DNA of 64,000 bases, from NCBI RefSeq assembly GCF_037176765.1, contig NC_090021.1, positions 33,550,354 through 33,614,353 of the forward strand, in the 5' to 3' direction. Within the stretch, counting starts at the first letter, position 1. Every line of letters starts with the position of its first letter. The position numbers were made by a program, and so were the translations under genes. The DNA is from Anolis sagrei (lineage: Eukaryota > Chordata > Lepidosauria > Squamata > Anolidae). The notes beneath the pieces are model-generated. The model had not been told where the DNA came from, did no database searches, and saw only the letters and a program-made list of their open reading frames with translations. Positions 9,724 to 23,100 of this stretch are shown in pieces.

Positions 9724-12700
9724 TGTGTTTGTGCCTTCAAGTAACCTGTCAATTTATGGTGACCCAAACAATTTATTTATTTATTTAGCATATTTATACC
9801 CCACCTTTCTCTACCCCAGCAGGGGGACTAAAGGTGGCTTATAATGGCACATGCACAGTGCCTAAAAACAACAGCATTCACCTAAAAATAGTTTAAAATT
9901 ACAACATATATGATTAAAATACATTCAAAGTAAAAAACATGCCAGCCAGAGTTCAAGGTCTAAGGCCATTCCAAGGACAAATTGCACATAATTCTATATT
10001 CGGAATACTGCATTGCCTTGATTTTCGAAAGCCTGCTCCCAGAGACAGGTTTTGACTCTCTTCCCGAAGGCTAGTAGGCAGGGGGCTGACCTGATGTTGC
10101 TAGGGAGGGAGATCCACAACCGAGGGACCACCGCTGAGAAGGCTCTGTCTCTTGTCCCCACCAACCATACTTGTGAGGCAGGCAGGACCGTGAGCAGGGC
10201 CTCCCCAGATGATCTTAATTTCTGAGCTGGTTTGTAGAGAAAGATACATTCAGACAGGTAGCCTGGGCCAGAACTGTTTAGGTCTTTATAGGCTAAAGCC
10301 AACACTTTGGATTTCATAGGGTTTTCCTTAGGCAAGGAATACTCAGAGATGATTTTGTGAGTTCTTCCTCTGAAATATAGGCTGGTATTCATTGGTAGTC
10401 TCCCATCCAACCTCTTAAATCCCTTCTACACTGCCATATAAAATCCAGAATATCTGCTTTGAACTGGATTATATCGCAGGGCAGACTCATATAATCCAGT
10501 TCAAAGCAGATAATGTGGACCTTAGTGTGGTAGAAGTGTTGTGGAGTACCTATAGTTTTGTCTTGGAGGATCTATGTGTCTTGAAGGTCCTATATATTAC
10601 TAGGGAGGTGTTTTCTCATGTGAAAAAATAACACATTTTTATTTACAGTTTTTCACTTTTCAGGGTCTGGTGCCCCAGCGAATATGGAGTGCTGATTGTA
10701 GTTTATTGCTAAGCTTGAATTCACATACATTTGACAAGCTACTATTAAGGCTTTTAGTTTGTGTCTAGAGGCTGTTCCACCATAAAAGATGGAAGTGAAG
10801 ATAAAAATCTGAGGGTTGAGCAGTGGGTGATATCACATGCAGATAAGAGCATCTAAACTGTGATTTGCCTATTATTTGTCTGGAAAATCAAACCACGTCT
10901 TGGGCTCTGTAGTTAGCTTAAATCATAGTTCTGCTTTACATCTGAACTCAGCCAGAGCTTGGCAAAACTGTCACTATAAATAGCTGTTCTAGAGAAAAAT
11001 AGGGCAGGGAGTAATCATAACAAGTGAAAAAACACAATTACTGGTGGCAGCGGGATCAGGAGTAGCAGCAGCACCAACAACTTTTTTGTTTATTTAGCAC
11101 CATCACTTTGCATGTGTATGAGCCTTCTAGTCACCTGTCTACTTATGGTGACCCCATGAATTTCTTAAGGATTTTTTAGGCAAGGAATATTGAGAGGTGG
11201 TTTTACCAGTTCCTTCTTATGCTTGCCATAGATGCAGGCGAAACGTCAGGAGAAATGCCTCTAGAACATGGCCATATGGCCCGAAAAAACCCACAAGAAC
11301 TTATCCTACAACACATGGTATTCATTGGCAAGCTTCTTCCAAGCACTAACCAGGGCTGGCTTTGCTTGGCTTCCAGGCTCAAAAAAGATCTGACTTGGGA
11401 TATTCAGGGCCCTGCACAAATCCAATGCTATGCTAGCATCATGAATGGCACTGTGATGAAATTTCCATTTGCTTCATCTTATTGTCCTCTAAGAGTGCAT
11501 TGATGTTTCCACCCAATTCTACTGAATTCTTCTGCTCTGTCAGTAGATCTCACCTGTTGGATACTGCCAACTGTTGTTACTTGGGTGTTTTTGCTTTCTT
11601 CCAAGGAGTATAGGTTGCCCCTGTCTCTATTCTTTTCTTCTCAACAGGCGCTCTTACTGCCTATTACAGGGAAAACCATCTGATCCCTAATCCATCTAAA
11701 ACACAGACATGCGCCTTTCACCTTAAGAACAGACAAGCATCCCGAGCTCTGAGGATTACCTGGGAAGGAATCTCACTGGAGCATTGCAGCACACCCAAAT
11801 ACCTGGGAGTCACTTTGGACCGTGCTCTGACCTACAAGAAGCATTGCCTGAACATCAAACAAAAAGTGGGCGCTAGAAACAACATCATACGAAAGCTGAC
11901 TGGCACAACCTGGGGATCACAACCAGACACAGTGAAGACATCTGCCCTTGCGCTATGCTACTCTGCTGCTGAGTATGCATGCCCAGTGTGGAACACATCT
12001 CACCACACTAAAACAGTAGATGTGGCTCTTAACGAGACATGCCGCATTATCACAGGGTGTCTGCGACCCACACCACTGGAGAAATTACACTGCTTAGCCG
12101 GTATTGCACCACCTGACATCCGCCGGGAAGTAGCAGCCAATAGTGAAAGGACCAAGGCAGAGACATCTCCAGCTCATCCCCTGTTTGGGTATCAGCCAGC
12201 ACGCCAACGACTTAAATCAAGACATAGTTTTCTTAGATCTACAGAGACACTCGCTGGAACACCCCAGCAAGCGAGAGTCCAAAAGTGGCAGGCCCAAACC
12301 CAGCACCTCAATTCATGGGTGATACCAGATGAGAGACTCCCCCCTGGGCACTCAGAAGACTGGGCGACTTGGAAGGCGCTGAACAGATTGCGCTCTGGCA
12401 CCACGAGATGCAGAGCCAATCTTAAGAAATGGGGCTACAGGGTGGAATCCTCGGCATGCGAGTGCGGAGAAGAGCAAACCACTGACCACCTGCTGCAATG
12501 CACCCTGAGCCCTGCCACATGCACGATGGAGGACCTTCTTGCGGCAACCCCAGAGGCACTCCAAGTGGCCAGATACTGGTCAAAGGACATTTAACCAAAT
12601 ACCAAATTTTGCAAAATCTGTATGGTTTTTTTTCTCTTTCTTTCTTCTTTTTCCTTTTCTTTTTAATCTCTGTGTTTGTTTTGCTCTGTTAGAATTGTAA

Positions 12701-14048
12701 TACAATGGTTGCTGATGACACGATAAATAAATTCTCAACATAGGTTAGGTTAGGCTGAAAGACTGTGACTGAAGATTGGTCCTGGTTCATTTTATCATTT
12801 TGAACAAATACTTGCTCACACTTTAAACACAGTCCTCTCTACAGTATAATTGATGGAGTTTTGAGATGTACAGTTTAAACAGGTTGTTGCTCCTAATTGA
12901 TATTATGTGTCAGCATGTAAGAATAGTTAGAATTTCAGTTAGAGTCCTCTGGGTATATTGTGTTGTACACCCTTTCACAAGTACCACTGTAACACTTTAG
13001 TACTCCTATAGCAGTAATGCTTTATATTATAATAATGCAGAAACAATTGCAGTTCATTGTGAGGATCCATGTTTATGTCAGGGATGATGACAGAGACTAG
13101 ATCTATGCTGCCATATAATGCAGTGTAGACCCATATAGGGTCTACACTGCATATAGGGGCCACAGTGGGTTAAACTGCTAAGCTGTAAAACTTGCTGACT
13201 GGAAGGTCAGTGGTTCAAATCCATGGAAAGGGGTGAGCTCCCATTGTTAGCCCCAGCTTCTGCCAATCTATTTATTTTATTTACCGTATTTATATCCCAC
13301 CTTTCTCAGCCCGAAGGTGACTCAAGGCGGCTTACAAGTTGGCAGGAATTCAGTGCCACAACAAACATAAAGCAGTTCAAAACCTAGCAGTTCAAAAACA
13401 TGCAAATGTGAATAGATAGGTACCGCTTTGGTGGGAAGGTAATGGCACTCCATGCAGTCTTGCTGGCCACATGACCTAGGAGGTGTCTATGGGCAACGCT
13501 GGCTCTTCGGCTTAGAAATGGAGATGAGCACCACCCCCCAGAGTCGGATTCAACTAGACTTATTGTCTTATCTTTACCTAGACCCATATAATGCAGTTTA
13601 ATGCACTTCACACTGCATTATATGGGTCTACACTGACCATATAATGCAGATTCAAACTACATTATATAGCAGTGTAGATCTAGCCAGAGTTATTTTATAA
13701 TGTTGATTTATGGAAGGAAGGATAGAGCACATCATGCTTTCGGTTTAGAAATTCTTAACTCTGGGTTTTGTTTTGTTTTTTACAATTAAAGTAAAGAATA
13801 TTGTGGTTGGGAAATGAAAATTTTGCACCCTGGACATCTCAATTCCACATCAAGAAAAGGTGAAAAGTACAACAAATGAATAAATTATGGACTCCTGGCA
13901 TTCTCCAGAATACAAGCAGGATAAAAATGCCATAAACCAAATACAGAAAATAAATCAGGCAAATTGTCAGGGATGATGACAGACTTGCAGAATACTGTCT
14001 TTTGTTACTTTGTGCAACTTACTTTGGTTGAGAAGGAAGAAGAAACAT

Positions 14049-14104
<56 letters not shown>

Positions 14105-17100
14105 TCTTCTCTTTGGCTACTCTGGTTTTATCAGGGATTCCCCATGTCCCTTTAATCATATATTTATAGTCAAAAAAGTGGAAACATGGTTTTTCTTTGT
14201 GTATGAATTTTTAAACCAAAAGCGGAAAATCACTAATGTCTGTTGTGACATTCTCAGGCTTTCACAGAACTACCAGAGACCCATTTCCCTGGATAAAGAT
14301 TATTAAAGACTTTGTGTAATCTAGAGTAGAGCTACTCAAGTGGTGGTCCAAAGACCAGGATCATAATAATAATATAATAATAACTTTATTTTTTATACCT
14401 TACCTCCATCTCTCCTAAGGGACTCAGGGCTGCTTACAAAGGGGCAAGCCCAGGGAGCACAAAGTTAAAAACATAACCCAACAAGACAGCATTAAAACAA
14501 AACAAAATAAAAACATATCACAATAAAAGTTCTGAGTTCAGAGGGCGTTTGTGCAAATTCCTAGATAGAGCTAAGGGAAAGTGCAAAATTTAGAAGGCAG
14601 GGCTGGGAGGACAATGTTCATGGGTCCCGACATTTCATGGGTCACAATCTTTCAGGCCTGGGCATCATAAATGGGTTTGTATTGCGTTATTTATCTACTA
14701 AACTGAGACTGTCATACTTTGGACTTATCATGAGACTACACGATTCATTAGAAAAAACAATAATTTTCAGCAAGGTAGAAGGCAATAGGAAAAAAAGATG
14801 GGCTGATTCATGTAAGAAAGCCATGGCCCTGAATATGCAGCCTTGAGCTGTTGGGAACAGGGAGACTTGAAGACTTCTCATTCATAGGGTTGCCAGAAGT
14901 CAAAATTGATTTCATGACATTTAGTTCAACAATTTATCTCTTGAGGTCATTTTAAAATGTTCTTTCCAAAATGTGCTTAAGGCCTTCCTTGAGTTCACCT
15001 AGTTAGAAAGGTCTGTTAATATAATTTCTTGTAGCATTACCATGCCTGTGGTGCATGGGTCTGTTGGTACTGCTTAAAACTCTGTTCATGAGATGCAGTA
15101 TTTCTCAATGTGCTGTTTCTATTATCACAGAAGGGGTGAGGATGAGTATTGCAGTTTTCTCTCATATTTTTAGAAAATGTGGGTGTGGAGTGCAGCCACT
15201 TTTGTTCCATTCTTTCTACATGTAAGAAGTTGATTGATTATGCCGTGAATAGCACTTTCTTCTTATAACACTATGTTACATGATTTTTGTTCCTGGGTTA
15301 TAAATGCCATTTCCTAATTAGTCTTATCATAAAACATGGGAAAATTTATAAACCATATAAACTTTAGGTTCTTGTGGGTTTTTTCGGGCTATAGAGCCAT
15401 GTTCTAGAGGCATTTCTCCTGACGTTTCGCCTGCATCTATGGCAAGCATCCTCAGAGGTGTGAGGTCCTCACACCTCTGAGACCTCACACCTCTGAGGAT
15501 GCTTGCCATAGATGCAGGCGAAACGTCAGGAGAAATGCCTCTAGAACATGGCTCTATAGCCCGAAAAAACCCACAAGAACCTAGTGATTCCAGCCATGAA
15601 AGCCTTCGACATATAAACTTTGTTTTTGCGGGACATCCTGAGGCACATTTTGCTATAGTTTTTCAGTAAATAATATCTCATAGAGTCTCAACAAAAAAGG
15701 AAGTTCCTGGAGTATGATAACTCCTTTCAAAGTAAGTAAGTAATAATAAACTTTATTCATACCCCACCACTATCTCCCCGAAGGGACTTGGGGTGGCTGC
15801 ATATTAAACAGGAAATACCACTTTCAAACCAAGAACAGATTTTTTTTTCAAATTTTGTTACATAATGTCATGGAAGAGTTTACTTGCCAGTAAAATGAAT
15901 CACAAAACCAAATTAAACCTGTATGGTATGAATCTTGCTCTTCACACTCATACAGCATATTCATGGACGTAAGTATATATCGAGAGATATTGCATTGTTG
16001 AAATGAATCTTCCAGATATATTGGTCAGTTTCCACTCACATAGGGTTGTACTGATTTTATTTTATCTTATTTATAAAGTATTCTGAATTGCTGCAAATTA
16101 TATTAAGTAACACAGACCATCTGCTTAAGCTGACAATTTAAGAAATTGAAGGAAATATGACTGTAAACCTATTTAGATAGCAAAGAATCATAAAAATATA
16201 GTGTTGCAATGGACCACAGCAGGAGCCCCCAGTGGCACAATGGGTTAAATCCTTGTGCCAGCAGAACTGAAGACCGAGAGGTTGGAGGTTCGACTCTGGG
16301 GAGAGTGCAGATGAGCTCCCTCTGTCAGCTCAGCTCCCCATGTGGTGACATGAGAGAAGCCTCTCACAAGGATGGTGAAACATGAAAAACACCTGGGCAT
16401 CCCTTGGACAGCATCCTTGCAGATGGCCAATTCTCTCACACCAGAAGCGACATGCAGTTTCTCAAGTCGCTCCTGACACACACACACACAAATGGACCAT
16501 AGCTGTCATTTCATCAGACTCCCTGACTATGGAGTAATCCATGGCTGAAAAATCTTTGACAAATGGCCATCTAACCTCTGTTTAAAAACTTCTGAGAGAA
16601 AAAGAATCCAAAAAGAGTTTATAGTTGGTCCTCCACATTTGCAGATTTAACTTTTGTGGATTTGATTATTCATGGATTTGATAAGCATGTTCTCTCTAGA
16701 AATCACTAGGTCCTCCAGCATGACCCTATGACCAGCTTCTCACTGATGTTGACTATAGAGTTGGAGGACCTAGAAATTTCCAGAGAAGAACCCTAGGCAT
16801 ACAAATCCCATAGTCTCTAAATGCTTGTGCTTATCATAATCAGAAAGACATCATCCCATGTTTTAATCTTCCAGATGCATTGCACATCAGGAAACTTTAC
16901 CTTTGATCTGCTTGTCTCTGTTCATTTTTCTTCATTTAGTGTGAAATGTTAAGATAGCATTGCTCATTGTAATGAGATACTGCATTTAAGGTAAACCCAT
17001 AGTGTTAGTCCCACTGGCAGAAGTCACACAGTAGTTTCACAACAATACCATACATTTAGCAGTGCATTTTGGAGAGAAGTGAGAATGTTTTCTAAATATA

Positions 17101-20100
17101 TCCTGGAGCAAGTGCAGTTCAGCCATTGGGAAATCCTTATACTTGCATTCAAATATAATGTGTTGCATTGCAGATGTTCTGCACAGCACGGTAGCTTTGC
17201 TGCAATGCAGTGTGCTTTGCAACTGAACCTGAGCACTTACTTTTAGTAGCCATTCTCTAGAAATGTCCCAAAGGGAGATGGTGCATATCGAAACAGCTGC
17301 AGGATTTGACAGTTATCAAAAACTGCTTAGAAGGGGGCTGCAGATTGATGCCTTAAGCTGCAAGAAACATAGTGTGTTAAATTGCTTTCTCTAGCTTTTA
17401 GTCTTCAGGGATATAGATTGTTTTAAAGCAGTATCTTGTTTGTCCCCGTATTAGACAGACATAAGAAAGAAGCATTTGAACATATTTCCAATTTAAAGTA
17501 CTTGTTGAACCTTAAACATATTTGAGGTTCAAATATAGCACACTGTTTATTAGATTTGGCTAATTATGCTGCTCAGAATACAACCAAAAGGACACTATGG
17601 AAACTATGGATAACCATGATAATTTGGCAAATTACTTACCTCACTCCATCTCTTGCCCCATTAGTACATGTTAGTATAGTCATTTTTAAAGTACATTTTG
17701 AAATAATGAATGACATTCAACAGTTTTTGGCACACCTTTCCAGATTTATTCACTTATTCACTTACAACAACCAAATATTGTTATGGACCTATGCTCACAT
17801 TGCTATAATGAGAGCATCTCTGTCTTCTCTCTTACACAGTGGGAGGAGCTATGTTATTCCTAGTTTATTCTGAATTCCAAGTCTCTAATTTTGTCTGGGG
17901 AATATTGACAAACTACAAATCAACAAACCAGGATAGCAAATTGGAAATGATTTTTTAAATTGTGTCAGAAGTGACTTGAGAAACTGCAAGTCATTTCTGG
18001 TGTGAGGGAATTGGCTGTCTGCAGGGACATTGCTCAGGGAACACCCGGATGTTTTATCATCCTGTGGGAGGCTTCTCTCATGTCCCCGCATGGGAAGCTG
18101 GAGCTGACAGACAGGCGCTCACCCTGTCTCCCAGATTCAGACCACCTATCTTCATGTAAGCAGTTCAGCTGGCATAAGGGCTTAACCCATTGCATCACTG
18201 CAGCTCCTACCAGAAATAATGAATCCATGTTTTGTTGCTATTTCTGAACTGTGGACTTTTCATACTCTTCTGCTTGGGAATTTGTCTGCTACTACTATTA
18301 TCATCATTTATAATTATTAGATAGATTTTGTGGAAGTTGTTTCAGGCTGTCACAGTTTGATATCTGAAAAGTTCTCACATTTACAAAACAAATTGCGTTT
18401 TTGTTTGTGTGCCAATAACAATAGAATTTGATGTCTTGGCCCTCCATTTAAAAATATGACAGGGTGTGTATAATACAGTACTAGAGAGAGGAGATCATGA
18501 GAAGAGAAGAAACCTCAAAACATTTTGATAAAGACCTGTGTAAGAAGGCATATAAAATGTGAATAAGGATATGTATTTCAATCCTTATTTGAGTACATAT
18601 ATTCCCAGATTTTGAACTGTTGATAAATAATCTTTATTAAATGAAAAAGGACAATTTTTTAAAATCAAAATTGCTTTGAGATATCACAAATATATGCAAT
18701 GTAAGTAAAAGGGCAACCCTAGCCATCAAATATGCTAGAATTGCTGCTGTGTTGCATTTAATCTTGAGCAACTTGTAGCAATACGAGGCAGCTAGTAACA
18801 GATTTAGAGTTACAATATTTATGATGACAAAGGGATTGAAACAGGGTAACCTTACTTTGTGGTTTATCACTAAACTCTTCACCCTATCAGTGTGCTTACT
18901 TGCCTCTGAATCCTCATAAGAATCATTGCCTCTTGATGAAACAGACCACAACTCCCATTAACACTTCACAGTATCACTAATGAAGAGGGATTATTGGGGT
19001 TGCAGCCCATTTACATTTTGAGAGAACTTGCTTTGTGTGCTGTATAGCTGAAGACTACCATTTAAAAAAATACATTTATTATCACTAAAAGGCACGAAAA
19101 TTGTATAATAACAATCTCTCTCTTTTCTCTCTCTCTCTTTCTCTAAAGGAGAGAAGGCTTGTCCAAATGTGGAAAATGTAAGCAGGCTTTTTACTGCAAC
19201 GTAGAATGCCAGGTGAGTATTTCTCCCACTATGAATGGAAAAGATAACTTCACATATGTTTATAGATTTATTTACATGGGGTGAGACCCTACATTATATT
19301 CATAGCTGGATAAATGTAGCTATAGCTTACTTAAAGCAACGGTTCTTAACCCGTGGATCCCCAGGTGTTTTGGCCTACAACTCCCAGAAATCCCATCCAG
19401 GGATTAGGATTTCTGGGAGTTGAAAGACAAAACATCTGGGGAACCACAGATTGAGAACCAATGACTTAAGGTATCCACCTCCAAAAGCTATCTTAAACTC
19501 CAGAGGACTGGTCGTGTCATCCTGAAGTGTTCACTCAATATGCCATAGACCTCTGTCGTTTACCGCAGCGCCCTGGTTTTTGGATGGTCTATACCAGGGG
19601 TCCTCAAACTTATTAAACAGAGGGTCAGGTCACAATCCTTCAAACTGTTGGAGGGCTGGATTATAATTTGGAAAAAAAAACCATGAATGAATTCCTATGC
19701 ACACTGCACATATCTTATTTGAAGTGCAAAAAAAACCCCACACTTAAAATAATACAATAATTTTAACAAATATAAACTTATTGGTGTTTCAATGGGAAAT
19801 GTGGGCCTACTTTTGGCTGATGAGATAGGATTGTTGTTGTTGTTGTGTGCTTTCAAGTCATTTCAGACTTAGGTTGACACTGAGCGAGAGCCAGGTAAAT
19901 GATCTTGGAGAGCTGTATCTGGCCCTCGGGCTTTAGTTTGAGGACCCCTGGTCTATATGATCACAGTAACAGTGCCATGAACATGTAGAACTGAATATGG
20001 AACAGTTTTAGATCCACAACTCTAGATTATAAATTGGTCACCACAAAATGCCACCATCCTTTTTATATCGCCCTTCCATGAACAATCATCTTGGTAATTT

Positions 20101-23100
20101 TAACACAGGGCTTTGAGAAATTACCCTTGAGGGCTGAAACTTCTAAGATCCTACAACCCAGCATGGGCACAAAAAGTATGTATTTCTAGTTCACCATTGA
20201 TAGAAGCTGATAGATAGCAGTAGGGAAAGGCAGGTGGGGGTCTATTGTGGCTGCAGAATTGGAGTTGTGTACTCAACCATTCTAGGAATTTGGAAATTGC
20301 CGTAATGAGAGCCTGCGGATCAGCTGTTCTGGGTCATGCTACTGCTGAGCCATTAGATTAGTAGACTGCTACATGGCCCTAATTGCTTCAGAAGCTCCTG
20401 CCTCCTTTTAAGCATACCAGATGGTTAAACATTATTTCACTAAGCTGGTGAAGAAGCCTGTGCCTAGCTGAGCAATCAGAAAGAAAGGCTGGATTTAGCT
20501 TTGGGGGTGGGAGAGAGAATCTGTTTGCAAATGTACTGTCACTGCTGCTAATAATAATAGCGTGGGTATAGAAACCAACCGTGCTTCCACAGGGTCGTCG
20601 TATATTTTCATTACAGCAGCAAAGGAAACAGCAAGTAGGCTGATTCCAATAATTTATAGTTCCTAAGAAAGCTTTAATGCACACAACAAAACCTTTTAAC
20701 TATATTTTGTAAGTATGTCTGTGTTTTGCTAAATGGCACCCTTCTAGCTACTGTGGTTAGTCATGTCTAAGGACTTTCTCTGCCATAATGACAGCATGTG
20801 CCCATGTTTAAGTTTTCCCCTCCCACACTGTTTTGGAGTTGATTCATCAAGCCGCCCTTAAGGTTAGCAAGATCCCCACAGGGGGGATTGTTCTTAGAAA
20901 AGTGAGAAGGTGGCAGTTCTTGGGAAGAGATCACATGTTACCAGCAGGTGAAAACCGAGAAGGGCAAAGTTCCTTAATTGTAACTTGTGTAAAACAAGAA
21001 TTTTTTAATGTGAACTGCCCTTTATGTTGATATCATGTTTATTTTAATTAAGATCACATGATAAAAATGTCAAAACCAGGTGTTCACAACTAAAGCATAA
21101 TATGTAAGAATAATCTGAACTTAAGTTGGTTTAGATCATGACTGATAAGGTTTCTGTTTTAAACTAGATGATATGAGTCCGCACTGCCAGATAATTTGGG
21201 ATAAACAGAAAATCTGGGATCAGATCTTTGGGAATAGGACCTGTCTGGAAGGGCCCTTAGTAGACCACAAGTTGAACATGAGTCAGTGGTGTGATATCAA
21301 TGCAATGTTTAGTTGCATCAATAGAAGTATAATGTCTAGATTGAGGGAAGTAAACAGTATTGCTCTATTCTGCTTTAGTTAGACATCACCTAGAATACTG
21401 TGTCTAGTTCACAGTACCGCAATTCAAGAAGAATGTTGACAAGCAAAAGTGTCCAAAGAAGGGCAACCAAAATGCTAAAAGGTCTAGAAGCCAAGCCCTG
21501 TGAAGAGCAGCTTACTGTGCTGGATGTGTTAGCTTGGAAGAAAGTTAATAGAGCACATGTTTACCATGAAAGGATGTCATATTGAGAAGGTGGCAAGATA
21601 GTTGTTGTTTATTTTTTGTAGAGACTAGGGCATAGAACAATGGATTCAAATGGCAGGGAAAGAAATTCCAACTAAACATTAGAAGAACCTCTTGATGCTA
21701 AGGGCTATAGGTACTTTATTTTGCTTTGTTCAATTAAAATAATGTGTCCAGTTCTGGGCATCACAATTGAAAAGGGGAATTGACAAATGAGAACATATCC
21801 AGAGGAAGATTACCAAAGTGGTAAAAGATCTGGAAACCACGCCATGAGAAGCAGCATAAAGCAAGTGTTATGTATGTCTTTAATTGCTTTAGACATTTAA
21901 TTTGTATACGTATTTGAATTTTTACATTTTTCTGTGGACACTATTTTAGGGACGCATTGGTTTATACATCAGTTAAGTAGTGCTTTGGAGTCTAGTCAAG
22001 ATCGTCAACAACAGTAACTAAACTAAATTAACGGAATGCTTCTGTCATATGCATTTCTATCAGCCTGTTATACAGTTGTGCAACGTGGTTTTTTTTTTAA
22101 AAAAAACCAATGCATTTTATGCTAAGGTAGCAAAAAAAATCTTATAAGAGGGAAAGTAAGAATATCTGGACAGTAAAATTATGATGTATATTTCATTTTA
22201 AGATGAGCAGTTATCTAAGGGCTGCCTTCAGGTCATCGTGCAGAACTGAACGCTTTATTCAGTAGGGTTTTGAATGTCTTGATTTTTATATTTTGAATGC
22301 ACCAACATTGATCCTGCCCTTTTCATCACTCTCTATAAAATGCTTGGGGCTTTTTAGCTCCTCACAGTACAAAATACTCCTCTTCATATATGTGGATATT
22401 CCAAAGTTCTTGCGTGAAAGACAGGTGCCTTGCTGAAGCTGAATTCTCATTCAAAGTTACCTTCAAGCATGATGCTCTTTAGAATCTAGTCTCTGCTGAC
22501 TATATGTGCTTCACAGACAATATGTGTTCACATCTTCATCTTTGTCTTCTTCAAAGACATTTTTAAGTGGCTCAGCATTTCTGTCTAGAAGCTGAGAAGG
22601 ACATTTGTGCCTTGATACTGAACATGTAGGACTGCAATCCATGATAAATGCTTTTTTGTTCGATTTCTTTGGGTGGGAACATTTCTTGCTTTGCTTTTAT
22701 TTTACATCAAATCAATAATAACTAGACGTTGATGTAGGGATCTCTTGGGTTTCCTTCTTAACTTTTGGTTCCCTAGCTGAATCAAAATTTATTGGACCAA
22801 ATCCAATGAAAAGCACAAGTTAAAATTAAAAATATGCTTTATTACTAGAGCTATAGGTACAGTACTTGCTAGCTTCATGTTAGCAACATATGCAAGTGTG
22901 ACTGGATGTTGTGATGGCATGTTGCGCTTCTTCTGTTGCGCAGAAACAAATTCCATCCATTCCTCATACAATGTCCGAAAGCACCATAGGCACCAAAATA
23001 ACTTCTTCCTGCTCATCACCTCAGTAGAAATTTAATTGGTGTAATGTGTGTGTGTTGGAGAAGTTTCTGACTGTGTCTTTGTACTCAAAATCAGTATAAG

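Noticed and set aside
11219-11503. Peptide starting MLAIDAGETSGEMPLEHGHM as a small gene
   Set aside because: The same peptide is encoded by the palindromic repeat family at 15365; it is repeat-derived.
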